Assembly (NCBI RefSeq): GCF_001296045.1
Contig: NZ_LJHS01000019.1
Location: forward strand, 169,283 to 233,282
DNA: 64,000 nt
From: Rhizobium sp. AAP43
Lineage (GTDB): Bacteria > Pseudomonadota > Alphaproteobacteria > Rhizobiales > Rhizobiaceae
Reading direction: 5' to 3'
The notes under the pieces are model-generated. The model was not told the DNA's origin, made no database searches, and saw only the letters and a list, made by a program, of their open reading frames with translations. Shown one piece after another: positions 55,949 to 64,000 of this stretch. Both the position numbers and the translations under genes were made by a program. Within the stretch, counting starts at the first letter, position 1, and each line of letters opens with the position of its first letter.

Positions 55949-58483
55949 TCAGGCCGAGCGACGTTGGCGGCTCCGGTCGGCCTGCCCGACATCCGTGCTG
56001 AAACGCGCGATTTTCTGCATCAGGATCTCGACACGCTGGCGAAGTCCGTGGATCTCGGCGTTGTTCTCCTCGACCATCGCCGCATTGCGCTGCGTGATCC
56101 GCTCAACATCTCTGACCGCCGTCGTCACTTCGCTGATACCGGTCGACTGTTCGCGCGTGGCCGACGAGATCGACTCGACAAGCGCCTGAACTTCTTCCAC
56201 CTGGTCGATGATCGCCTGCAACGCGACACCGGTGTTTTCAACGAGTGCAACACCCGTCTGCACCTGACTTCCGCTCACCTGGATCAGCGCCTTGATCTCC
56301 TTGGCCGCATTGGCGCAACGCTGGGCCAGATCGCGCACCTCCTGGGCCACCACGGCAAAGCCCCGACCAGCTTCACCGGCACGGGCGGCTTCGACACCGG
56401 CATTCAGGGCCAGGAGATTGGTCTGGAACGCAATCTCATCGATAACGCCGATGATTGTCGAAATCTTGCCGGAGGACTGGTGAATCTCTGCCATTGCAGC
56501 AACCGCCTTGCGCACCACCTCACCGGACTGCCGCGCCTGCTCCCGCGCAGCATTGACCGAATGCGCGGTCCGCCCGGCACCATCCGCCGTTGAGGAGACG
56601 ACGCTGCTCAGATGCGACAGCGCCCGCACGCTTTCCTCCAATGCGGCCGCCTGCTGCTCTGTACGGCGAGCGAGGTCGTCCGCCTGCGAGGCAAGATTGG
56701 TCGTGCCTGCGTTGATATCGATGCTGGCACCCCGCACCTCTTCGAGGGTCGCCCGCAGCGCCTCAACGGCCTTGTTGTAGGTTCCGGCCATGGCGACAAA
56801 ATCGGCTGGCAGATCATCCCGCATGGAGACGTTCAATTGGCCATCGGCCAAAGCCTCCAGCACGGTAGACAAGGCCTGAAGTGCTGCGCGCTGGTCAGCT
56901 TCGACACGTGCCCGCTCCGCCGTGCGCTGCTGGCCCTCCTGTTCGGAGCGTGCCCGGGCCGCCATCGCCTCCTCTTCCAGCCGCCTGTTCTCCAGCGCGG
57001 CATCGCGGAAGACCGTCACGGAACGGACCATGTCACCGATCTCGTCACCCCGTTCCCGTCCGTCGATAGCAACCGACAGATCGCCACCCGCCAGACGGGT
57101 CATGACTCCCGTGATCCGCTTCAGGGGTCCACGCAGCGTCTCGATCAACATCAACGCCCCGATGATCGCCAGAAGCGTGCCCACAACCATGGTAACAACG
57201 GATATCGTTGCCGATCGCTCGCTATCCTCACGACCGATCTCTTGAGCCTGCGAAACGAAGTCGCGCAGCGAAGCCATGGCGGCCGACACCCGCTGATTGG
57301 CATCGAGACGCAAACTCTGCCATTCAGCTTCCGCCTGCAGACGGGCATCGGACGCGGTCACGATAGTCTTTACCGAAGGCGCGACCTTGGAGGCAAAATC
57401 TCTCAAGCTGTTGTTCTTGGCGCCAAGCTCGGAGATACGGGCGGCCATTTTCGTCACAGCGTCCAGATTGGCCATGAGCAGCGATCGGCTATCGTCGCTC
57501 AATTCGGTTCGCAACTGCTCGATGCGCAACTCGAGGCTTGCCACTTCCAGCGCGACCTGGTCGACCAGCCCCATCAATTCCCGCTGATCCGCCACCAGCT
57601 TGTCGAGACTGACGAAGCGATCAGCAGCGATGTCGGCATTCTTGGCCGCTTGCAATGTGATGTTTTGCTCGATCAAAACCAGCTCGGCGAGAACCTTATT
57701 CAGTGACTGGGCACGTGTATCGTCATTGTCTGTCGACTTCAAAATGGCGTCGATCTGGCCAACCGCAGTCGAAACCTCGCCGACCCGCACCTTGCCTTTT
57801 TCGGAGACAATCGCTTCGGCACGAACAATGTCGCGCTGCAGCGGTTCGACATAGAGCTTTGCTTCAGCCAACTGCTCCTGCGGCGTGAAACCCATTTGGA
57901 CTCCCACGCGCAGCTTGCCAAGGCGGTCGAGCAAGGTCTTGAAGGCCGATGCATCGAAGAGCAACTCCTTGGCGAAGCGTTCCTTGGCTGAAAGATCCTG
58001 TCGGACAAAATCGATCTGTTTGACGATAGCTGCCCCGTCTGTCTGCAAGCGATCGACTGCCGTGGAGAGATCGGCATCAAGCCTGTCGCGGCCCTGCTTG
58101 TTGGTCGCCATGGCAGCGGTCTGATCGCGCATGGCGGTGCTGAGCGTCCGAAGTGCGGCAAGATCGGCCGTCTGAGCCTGGGTGGAGAGAACGCCGTCCA
58201 GCACAGCAAGTCCCGCCTCTTGGCGGTCGACTGCGGCAAGAAGGGCGGACTGACGTTCCGAACTCGGCTCCAGACTGAACTCCTGCAAGGCAGCCTGGAG
58301 CGTCTCGAGATCGCTGATATTGCCGATGGTGGCGCGAGTAACAGTCATGTGGCCGTTCAACATCGTCGCTGTCTTGTAACCGAGCATGCCGACGCCGGCG
58401 ATGAGCAGAATGAGCGGAATGACGAACAGCAGAACCTTGGTAACGATCCTGCGGCTCTGCAGGAGACGATCGATAAAGCCCAT
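55949..58483 (-). CDS. Methyl-accepting chemotaxis protein
   Basis: An 844-residue chemoreceptor: an N-terminal membrane segment ([24 protein letters not shown]), a long helical sensory region of about 420 residues, a second membrane segment ([24 protein letters not shown]) and HAMP ([33 protein letters not shown]). The methyl-accepting/signalling domain has the tip [34 protein letters not shown]. The C-terminus is basic and lacks a CheR-binding pentapeptide. ATG at 58483 has GAGG upstream; a longer frame to 58615 is rejected. The ligand is unknown. Confidence 0.93.
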   Translation of the reverse strand: MGFIDRLLQSRRIVTKVLLFVIPLILLIAGVGMLGYKTATMLNGHMTVTRATIGNISDLETLQAALQEFSLEPSSERQSALLAAVDRQEAGLAVLDGVLSTQAQTADLAALRTLSTAMRDQTAAMATNKQGRDRLDADLSTAVDRLQTDGAAIVKQIDFVRQDLSAKERFAKELLFDASAFKTLLDRLGKLRVGVQMGFTPQEQLAEAKLYVEPLQRDIVRAEAIVSEKGKVRVGEVSTAVGQIDAILKSTDNDDTRAQSLNKVLAELVLIEQNITLQAAKNADIAADRFVSLDKLVADQRELMGLVDQVALEVASLELRIEQLRTELSDDSRSLLMANLDAVTKMAARISELGAKNNSLRDFASKVAPSVKTIVTASDARLQAEAEWQSLRLDANQRVSAAMASLRDFVSQAQEIGREDSERSATISVVTMVVGTLLAIIGALMLIETLRGPLKRITGVMTRLAGGDLSVAIDGRERGDEIGDMVRSVTVFRDAALENRRLEEEAMAARARSEQEGQQRTAERARVEADQRAALQALSTVLEALADGQLNVSMRDDLPADFVAMAGTYNKAVEALRATLEEVRGASIDINAGTTNLASQADDLARRTEQQAAALEESVRALSHLSSVVSSTADGAGRTAHSVNAAREQARQSGEVVRKAVAAMAEIHQSSGKISTIIGVIDEIAFQTNLLALNAGVEAARAGEAGRGFAVVAQEVRDLAQRCANAAKEIKALIQVSGSQVQTGVALVENTGVALQAIIDQVEEVQALVESISSATREQSTGISEVTTAVRDVERITQRNAAMVEENNAEIHGLRQRVEILMQKIARFSTDVGQADRSRQRRSA

Positions 58484-58682
58484 TGCAACCTCGATAAGTG
58501 AACAGAAATAAAGTATTGCGCGACCCAAACGGGATCGCCACGACCGTAATTCGATCATCCGTTGCGTCGATTGCACAATGGTTAATGCCGACATGTACTT
58601 TTTGGTGCAATGCACAAGGCGTTCCCGGTTCCGTCGCGGTCACGCATGGTCTAAAACAGCCCCGCAAGCACGGGACTCACCA

Positions 58683-59588
58683 ATGGCATTATCCGACAAC
58701 AGCCGAGGCGCCATGTTGATGGCGGTCTCGATGGCTGGTTTCACCTTCAACGACGCGCTGACCAAATCCGTGACCGGTGACCTGACCATTGGCCAGATCA
58801 TGTTCATCCGGGGGGCCTTCACCACGGCGCTCGTCTATGTCGTGGCCCGCAAGCTTGGTGCACTTGATCATATCCGCAACATTGTCCAGCCGCTGATCCT
58901 GTGTCGGATCGCCTTCGAGACGATTGCGGCCATCAGCTTTTTGATGGCGCTAGGCCAGGTGCCGCTCGCCAATGTGTCCGCAATCCTGCAGTCCCTGCCG
59001 CTGGCCGTGACGCTGGGTGCGGCACTCTTTCTCGGCGAGCCAGTTGGCTGGCGTCGCTGGGGTGCCATCATTGTCGGCTTCCTCGGCGTGATGATCATCA
59101 TCCAGCCTGGACCAGAAGGCTTCACGGTCGCCTCGGTCTACGTGATCTTCAGTGTCATCACCGCTGCCGGCCGGGATCTCGTCACCCGGCGGATCGATCG
59201 GACCGTCTCGTCACTGACCGTAACCCTGTTCACCGCCGCCTCTATCTCGATGGCGGGTTTGCTCATTACCCCTCTCTTCGGCGGTTGGCAGCCCGTTTCC
59301 GCCTGGACCTTGGGGAAACTGGTTATTGCCTCGGTCTTCCTCTTTGCCGGCTATCAAGCTGTGATCATGGCCATGCGGGTCGGAGAAATCTCCTTTATCG
59401 CGCCCTTCCGTTATACAAGTCTGCTCTGGGCCGTAGCGCTGGGCATGCTGTTCTTCGAGGAAGTGCCGGATATCTGGATGGTCATTGGCGCGACGGTTGT
59501 CATAGGCTCGGGGCTTTATACATTCTATCGTGAAAACAAGCGCAAGGCCGCGCTGGCCAGCAAGATCGACCCAGGCTCCCCCGCCTGA
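58683..59588 (+). CDS. EamA-family (DMT superfamily) transporter
   Basis: A 301-residue inner-membrane protein with about ten membrane segments in two EamA repeats: FTFNDALTKSVTGDLTIGQIMFIRGAF and later GEISFIAPFRYTSLLWAVALGMLFFEEVPDIWMVIGATVVIGSGLYTFYRE. The family exports small metabolites or amino acids; the substrate is unknown. ATG at 58683 is the start; an upstream extension to 58578 is rejected. Confidence 0.9.
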   Translation: MALSDNSRGAMLMAVSMAGFTFNDALTKSVTGDLTIGQIMFIRGAFTTALVYVVARKLGALDHIRNIVQPLILCRIAFETIAAISFLMALGQVPLANVSAILQSLPLAVTLGAALFLGEPVGWRRWGAIIVGFLGVMIIIQPGPEGFTVASVYVIFSVITAAGRDLVTRRIDRTVSSLTVTLFTAASISMAGLLITPLFGGWQPVSAWTLGKLVIASVFLFAGYQAVIMAMRVGEISFIAPFRYTSLLWAVALGMLFFEEVPDIWMVIGATVVIGSGLYTFYRENKRKAALASKIDPGSPA

Positions 59589-59624
59589 ACGTTGCTTTCG
59601 AAGGCCACACCCAAAGGATAGACC

Positions 59625-60833
59625 TTGCCCCAGAGCCGATTTCTCGACCCATCGACGCCACCGCATATCGTGACCCTGGTGGCGATTGCAGGTCTTTCGG
59701 CTTTGGTCATGAACATTTTCCTGCCCGCCATGCCGGCAATGGCGAAAGATCTCGGCGTCGACTATTCGAGCGTACAGATCCTGGTCTCCGGCTACATCGC
59801 CATGACCGCCTTCGTCCAGCTGATCATCGGTCCACTCTCCGATCTCTATGGTCGCAGACCCGTTTTGCAGGGCTCGCTCGTTGTTCTGATCCTCGCCTCG
59901 CTGATCTGCATCGTCTCGACATCGCTCGAAGTTCTTCTTGCTGCCCGCATGTTCCAGACGGCCGTCGTGGCGGGTCTGGTGCTATCGCGCGCGATCATCC
60001 GGGATATGGTCCCTGCTGAGCAGGCTGCGTCGATGATCGGCTATGTGACCATGGGCATGACGCTCGTGCCGATGATCGGCCCCTCCCTCGGCGGCGTGCT
60101 CAGCGAGACCTTCGGCTGGCGCTCGAATTTTGTCGCCATCCTTATCGCAGCAGCATTCATCCTGCTGCTGGTGCAGCGCGATCTGGGTGAAACGAATATC
60201 AACAAAAGCGTCAGCATCGGCTCGCAATTCAGGGCGTGGCCAAAACTCTTGACCTCCGGACGCTTCTGGGGCTTCACCCTTGCCGCCACGTTCACCACGG
60301 GCGCCTTCTTCGCCTTTCTCGGCGGCGCGCCCTTCGTCGGCGGCAACCTGATGGGACTGACGCCGAGCATGCTCGGCCTGCAATTCATGTTCATCGGTGT
60401 GGGCTATATCGGCGGCAATTATCTGTCGGGGCGCTACGCGCGCATTCTCGGCATGGAAACGATGATGATCGCCGGTGGCCTGGTGGCCCTTGTGGGAGCA
60501 GCAATCCCGCTGGTGCTGTTCTGGCAGGGCGCAACCACTGCCCTTGCCTTCTTTGGTCCCCAGGTGGTGATCGGCTTCGGCAACGGACTGTCGCTGCCCA
60601 GTGCCAATGCTGGCATTGTCAGCGTACGGCCGGAGCTCGCAGGCTCGGCCTCCGGTCTCGGCGGTGCAATCACCATGGGCGGAGGCGCACTCGTCTCGTG
60701 GCTAGCCTCGGCCATAACCACCGAAGAGACAGGCGCGATGCCACTCCTGATCGTGATGACGCTCTGCTGCGTTCTGGCGCTCGGCGCCGTAGCCGCTGTG
60801 AAATGCCTGCCGCCAGATACCCTTGGAAGCTGA
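59625..60833 (+). CDS. Bcr/CflA-like MFS multidrug efflux transporter
   Basis: A 402-residue MFS protein with twelve predicted membrane segments. Motif A is GPLSDLYGRRPVLQG near residue 68, and the Bcr-type region AARMFQTAVVAGLVLSRAIIRDMVP follows. The Bcr/CflA family exports drugs such as bicyclomycin and sulfonamides. TTG at 59625 has AAGGA upstream. The stop is 2 bp before mobA, so it is probably co-transcribed with mobA-mobB. Confidence 0.88.
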   Translation: MPQSRFLDPSTPPHIVTLVAIAGLSALVMNIFLPAMPAMAKDLGVDYSSVQILVSGYIAMTAFVQLIIGPLSDLYGRRPVLQGSLVVLILASLICIVSTSLEVLLAARMFQTAVVAGLVLSRAIIRDMVPAEQAASMIGYVTMGMTLVPMIGPSLGGVLSETFGWRSNFVAILIAAAFILLLVQRDLGETNINKSVSIGSQFRAWPKLLTSGRFWGFTLAATFTTGAFFAFLGGAPFVGGNLMGLTPSMLGLQFMFIGVGYIGGNYLSGRYARILGMETMMIAGGLVALVGAAIPLVLFWQGATTALAFFGPQVVIGFGNGLSLPSANAGIVSVRPELAGSASGLGGAITMGGGALVSWLASAITTEETGAMPLLIVMTLCCVLALGAVAAVKCLPPDTLGS

Positions 60834-60835
60834 CT

Positions 60836-61462
60836 ATGGCGACACCGTTACCCATACCCGGATTGGTACTCGCTGGCGGAGCCTCGCGCAGGATGGGCAG
60901 CGATAAAGCGGCCCTTCGGATGCAGGGCCAGCCGCTCGTCGAGCAGGTTGCCGCGCGCCTCGCCCGCCAGACCACGCCTGTATGGCTGAACCTACCTCAA
61001 GGCTCTACAATCGGCGCGGCCCATAGCCATGTCAGCGATACGGTTCCGGACCGTCCAGGCCCCCTCGCCGGAATCCTGGCCGGCCTGGAAGCCATGGAAA
61101 TCCGCCAACCAGACGCCTCCCATCTTCTGACAATTCCGGTCGACACACCCTTCTTCCCCGACGACCTTGTCAGACGGCTCTATGAGGAGGCAGAGCTCGA
61201 GGACATTGTCGTGGCATCGTCGCATGACAGGTTGCATCCCGTCGTCGCGCTATGGCCTGCCACATTGAAGGACGATCTGGCTGACTGGCTGTCGCCCCCC
61301 CATAACCGGCGCGTCTTCGACTTCATCAACCGACATCGGTACAAGGCGGTTCACTTCGATAAAATGGCAACATCGCTTGGCCCGATCGATCCGTTTTTCA
61401 ACATCAACACTCCCGCCGATCTGGAGCAGGCGAATCGACTGACGGGGGTACTGTGGACATGA
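60836..61462 (+). CDS. mobA: Molybdenum cofactor guanylyltransferase MobA
   Basis: A 208-residue nucleotidyltransferase that adds GMP to Mo-molybdopterin. The N-terminal LVLAGGASRRMGSDKAAL is the GTP-binding motif, with GPLAGILAGLEAM and TIPVDTPFFPDDLV (metal-binding Asp) following. ATG at 60836 is 2 bp after the MFS stop. The reading frame is open further upstream inside the MFS gene, but that part is not coding for MobA. Confidence 0.95.
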   Translation: MATPLPIPGLVLAGGASRRMGSDKAALRMQGQPLVEQVAARLARQTTPVWLNLPQGSTIGAAHSHVSDTVPDRPGPLAGILAGLEAMEIRQPDASHLLTIPVDTPFFPDDLVRRLYEEAELEDIVVASSHDRLHPVVALWPATLKDDLADWLSPPHNRRVFDFINRHRYKAVHFDKMATSLGPIDPFFNINTPADLEQANRLTGVLWT

Positions 61463-61980
61463 CCGGACGCCCGCGCATCTTCGGTATCGCCGGCTGGAAA
61501 AACTCGGGCAAGACGGGACTGGCCGTGCGTCTCGTCGAGGAATTCACCGCCCGCGGTTACCGCATCTCGACCATCAAACACGCCCACCACGATTTCGACA
61601 TCGACAAGGTTGGGGCCGACAGCTACCGGCACCGGCACGCGGGTGCCCATGAAGTGGTCATTGTCTCCGGCACCCGCTACGCAATCATGCATGAGTTGCG
61701 CGGCGCACCCGAGCCAAGTTTCGAGGACATTCTGTCACGCATCGGGCCCTGCGACCTCGTGCTGATAGAAGGTTACAAGCGCGAACCCGTGCCGAAGATC
61801 GAAGCCCGCCGGCGCGACGCCGCCAAGTGTGAACCGCTTAGTCCCACCGACCCCTTCATCAAGGCAATCGCCGCTGATCATGCGGTCAATGATACGGATC
61901 TGCCCGTCTTCGACCTTAATGACACCAAGGCCATTGCCGACTTCATCGCCCAGGTTACCGAGCTTCCAGACCTGAACTAA
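61459..61980 (+). CDS. mobB: Molybdopterin-guanine dinucleotide biosynthesis adaptor MobB
   Basis: A 173-residue GTP-binding protein with Walker A GIAGWKNSGKTGLAVRL at the N-terminus, the family ISTIKHAHHDFDIDKVGADSYRHRHAGA near residue 40, and CDLVLIEGYKREPVPKIE near 100. It assists MobA. Start ATG at 61459 overlaps the mobA stop (ATGA); GTG at 61453 is an alternative. A strong terminator follows. Confidence 0.94.
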   Translation: MTGRPRIFGIAGWKNSGKTGLAVRLVEEFTARGYRISTIKHAHHDFDIDKVGADSYRHRHAGAHEVVIVSGTRYAIMHELRGAPEPSFEDILSRIGPCDLVLIEGYKREPVPKIEARRRDAAKCEPLSPTDPFIKAIAADHAVNDTDLPVFDLNDTKAIADFIAQVTELPDLN

Positions 61981-62005
61981 GGCGCCATCATTTTCCACCA
62001 ACAGA

Positions 62006-62033
62006 AAGGCCGCCGGATCGCTCCGGCGGCCTT
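62006..62033. terminator. Terminator after mobB
   Basis: Perfect 12-base stem AAGGCCGCCGGA / TCCGGCGGCCTT with loop TCGC, between convergent mobB and the OmpA-family gene. Confidence 0.88.
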
Positions 62034-62059
62034 CATGTTTGGCGTATGATCGGGCTCGA

Positions 62060-64000
62060 TCAGTCGGCGCTAGACACATTGGCCGGGCGCACCAGCGTTG
62101 TCACGCGGCGGATGGCCACACGACGGTTCTGCTGCTCGGCCACCTGCGTACGGATCTTCAGGAAGCGTTCGCCGTAGCCCTGGACAGACATGTTTTCCGG
62201 CGGGATGCCGTAAACTTCGGTCAGGAGATTGGCGACCGTCTCTGCACGGCGGTCGGACAGGACGAGGTTCGCCCGGTCAGAACCGACAGCATCGGTGTGA
62301 CCTTCGATCAGGAACACTTCACCCGGATCCTTGTCGAGCAGTTTCTCCATGGCCTGCGCAACCTTGCGCAAGGTACGAGCCTGCTCGAGCGGCACTTCGG
62401 CGGAGCCAGACGGGAAGGTGATCGTATCGAGGTCGATACGACGAACCTTGTCACGCAGACGGGCCGACGACTTGACCTCGTCGATCGAGTAGACACGTTC
62501 GACACGCTCGACCGGCGGCTGAGCAAGGAAGTCGTAGTAGTCACGATCGGGCGAGCGTGTCGTGCTGACGATATAGTCCTCGACCGGGACAGTGAGGCGC
62601 ATCGGCGGCAGATACAGACCGACGTCGACATACATGCTCGGACGCTGGCCATCGGCCTCCGGCGAATACATCAGGACGGTTTCGCGACCGCGCGGCGAAA
62701 TACGCGACCGCACGATGATGTCGCCGTAACGGTTGTAGACGGTGACCAGCTTGCTGCCGTCGGCACGCTCGATGGTTTCGCGGGTCCGTCCGCGCGACAG
62801 TTCTTCGTAGTAGGTTTCCTCCGCATCATAGCGCAGGCGCTGTCTGTCATCACCGCGAACGACGATCTGGTTGCCGACATTGATGACGGTGCGGTTATCG
62901 ATCTGCTCGATCACCCGGATTTCCGTGACCTGATTGACCACGTTGTTCTGGACGATCGTGTTGTTGGTGACGTTATTGGTTACATTGTTTGTGACGTTGT
63001 TGATGACCGTATTGTTCGTCACGTTGGTCGCGTTGTTGGTCACCGAGGTCGGGACTTCGAACGTGGGCTGGGCATCAAGACGCTGACCGTTTTCGGTAAT
63101 CGTCGCCTGAACAGTGGCTGGCTCAACCTGGACCGATTCGGCCTGCGCGGCAGCATCACTCTCCGGCGGTGCCGAGACTTCTTCCTGTGCACGAAGTTCG
63201 TTGCGTTGAGTCCGCGAGGTCTCGCCGCCAGCATTGTCGGCGTCCTTATCGCTATCGAGAACGGCAGCACCGTTTTCGACCGGCAAAACGACCGTTTCGG
63301 AACTCTGCGACGGATCTTCGGCAATCGCCTCGCGCTCTTCCTGGGTGCGGGTGTCGGTGATTTCCTGAACGGGCTGATCGACCGGCGGTTCGACGGCGGG
63401 AATCACGACCTCTTCGGCTTCAGCCTGTCCTTCGGCTGGCACTTGCTGACCGTTGGCTTCGGCATTGGCGGGGTCCTGCGCAGCCGGATCCTGGTCGGCA
63501 GGCTGCTCAGCCTGTTCGGCCTGCCCCTCTGGCTGTTCGGCAGGCTGCTGTGCCTCTTCGGCCTGCGGCTCTTCGGCGGGTGCTTGTTCAGTCTGGGCTT
63601 CGCCTTCGGTCGCGGCCGGTGCCGTTTCGTCTGCAGCCGGCGTTTCAGCGTTCTGTTCCTCAGCGGCAGGCTGCTCTTCTGTCGCGGTCTCGGGCGCCGG
63701 GCATTCTGCTTCCGTGGTCGCCTGCGAACCATCCGCACAGGTTACGCTCTGCGCCTGCTCTTCAGCCGGTGGCGCTTCTTCAGCCTGTTGAGTTTCTTCA
63801 GCCTTCTGGGCTTCCTCAGCCTGACGCTGGGCTTCGGCATCGGCTTCTGCCTGGGCCTTAGCTTCGGCTTCTGCCTGTGCCTGGGCTTCAGCCTCTGCCT
63901 GAGCCTGGGCTTCAGCTTCTGCCTGAGCCTGGGCTTCGGCTTCCGCCTGAGCCTGGGCTTCAGCCTCTGCCTGCGCCTGGGCTTCAGCCTCTGCCTGCGC
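62060..64000 (-). CDS. OmpA-family protein with Ala/Glu/Gln repeats, 5' end beyond the window
   Basis: At least 646 residues, with its start beyond base 64000. The visible N-terminal part is Ala/Gln/Glu-rich repeats, then acidic low-complexity sequence, an Asn/Thr/Val-rich stretch (TNVTNNTVINNVTNN, near 62950-63050), a beta-rich middle and an OmpA/MotB-type peptidoglycan-binding domain at the C-terminus (LIEGHTDAVGSDRANLVLSDRRAETVANLLTEVYGIPPENMSVQGYGE). It would tie the outer membrane to peptidoglycan. No internal start is used: the frame is open to the window edge. Confidence 0.88.
   Translation of the reverse strand, partial: AQAEAEAQAQAEAEAQAQAEAEAQAQAEAEAQAQAEAEAQAQAEAEAKAQAEADAEAQRQAEEAQKAEETQQAEEAPPAEEQAQSVTCADGSQATTEAECPAPETATEEQPAAEEQNAETPAADETAPAATEGEAQTEQAPAEEPQAEEAQQPAEQPEGQAEQAEQPADQDPAAQDPANAEANGQQVPAEGQAEAEEVVIPAVEPPVDQPVQEITDTRTQEEREAIAEDPSQSSETVVLPVENGAAVLDSDKDADNAGGETSRTQRNELRAQEEVSAPPESDAAAQAESVQVEPATVQATITENGQRLDAQPTFEVPTSVTNNATNVTNNTVINNVTNNVTNNVTNNTIVQNNVVNQVTEIRVIEQIDNRTVINVGNQIVVRGDDRQRLRYDAEETYYEELSRGRTRETIERADGSKLVTVYNRYGDIIVRSRISPRGRETVLMYSPEADGQRPSMYVDVGLYLPPMRLTVPVEDYIVSTTRSPDRDYYDFLAQPPVERVERVYSIDEVKSSARLRDKVRRIDLDTITFPSGSAEVPLEQARTLRKVAQAMEKLLDKDPGEVFLIEGHTDAVGSDRANLVLSDRRAETVANLLTEVYGIPPENMSVQGYGERFLKIRTQVAEQQNRRVAIRRVTTLVRPANVSSAD
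63825..64000 (-). repeat. 24-bp tandem repeats coding (AQAEAEAQ)n in the OmpA-family gene
   Basis: At least six 24-base units, the last ones nearly identical, each encoding AQAEAEAQ or a near variant. They run into the window edge, so total number is unknown. As coding repeats of unit length 24 (a multiple of 3) they can expand or contract without breaking the frame. Confidence 0.85.

Noticed and set aside
55940..55957. TCGGCC / GGCCGA hairpin at the moaA-chemoreceptor junction as a terminator
   Set aside because: Only a six-base stem inside the chemoreceptor 3' end with no U-run.
60236..60835. Open frame continuous with mobA that runs upstream inside the MFS gene
   Set aside because: MobA begins at ATG 60836 with its GTP-binding motif; the upstream 200 codons are an out-of-frame reading of the MFS gene.
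63825..64000. CRISPR-like direct repeats
   Set aside because: The repeats are contiguous, have no spacers, and encode (AQAEAEAQ)n in the OmpA-family frame.

Overview
The window looks like chromosomal DNA of an alphaproteobacterium of the order Hyphomicrobiales (Rhizobiales), most likely the Rhizobium/Agrobacterium/Sinorhizobium group. The evidence is the high GC with strong third-position bias, CckA beside a FliO-like membrane protein and DksA, a very large growth-pole-ring-type (GPR/RgsE) protein, a malic enzyme-LuxR-LuxI-DUF2865-bluB block that from memory matches the dme/sinR/sinI/bluB area of Sinorhizobium meliloti, class II DAHP synthase, and class I and class II fumarases. There is no tRNA, rRNA, IS element, prophage or CRISPR array. 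It reads as core chromosome rather than an island.

Layout. 0.1-2.1 kb: pseudouridine kinase and glycosidase. 2.1-7.3 kb: cckA (-), a FliO-like Pro/Ala-rich membrane protein (+) and dksA (-). 7.5-10.8 kb: SixA phosphatase, then YcjX and YcjF. 10.9-15.0 kb: an exported protein, the folP-folB-folK operon (-), a DUF922 zinc protease, a candidate small RNA, an adrenodoxin-type ferredoxin and a small hypothetical gene. 15.5-21.1 kb: the 1867-residue GPR-like coiled-coil protein. 21.2-25.3 kb: an Mla/MCE lipid transporter (STAS-MlaE, MlaF, MlaD, PqiC-like lipoprotein), followed by an LpxH-like metallophosphatase. 26.4-32.5 kb: malic enzyme, LuxR/LuxI pair, DUF2865 protein, and bluB behind a cobalamin riboswitch. 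32.5-38.7 kb: TolB-like protein, NAD synthetase, LtaS/OpgB-like transferase, an unknown winged-helix-like protein and a GFA protein. 38.9-44.5 kb: class II DAHP synthase, a 38-residue membrane peptide, glutathione reductase, DUF2059, rpiA and gph. 44.5-52.2 kb: L,D-transpeptidase, fumC, a degenerate GGDEF protein, class I fumarase and an intact GGDEF cyclase. 52.3-59.6 kb: PPOX protein, alpha/beta hydrolase and MarR sharing a palindromic operator, DUF971, moaA, a chemoreceptor and an EamA transporter. 59.6-64 kb: MFS efflux pump, mobA-mobB, and the 3' part of an OmpA-family gene that runs off the window.

How the genes connect. Several genes concern the envelope and unipolar growth typical of Rhizobiales: CckA, the GPR-like protein, the L,D-transpeptidase, the Mla transporter and the OmpA protein. 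A second theme is C4-dicarboxylate metabolism (malic enzyme, two fumarases). A third is cofactor supply: folate (folP/B/K), NAD (nadE), B12 lower ligand (bluB) and molybdenum cofactor (moaA, mobA, mobB). Signalling includes AHL quorum sensing, one probably active and one probably inactive GGDEF protein, and a chemoreceptor. The observations most worth following up are the repeat architecture of the GPR-like protein, the LuxR protein that lacks the usual AHL-binding residues and has its ribosome site inside a hairpin, the small-RNA candidate with an anti-Shine-Dalgarno loop, and the MarR operator.
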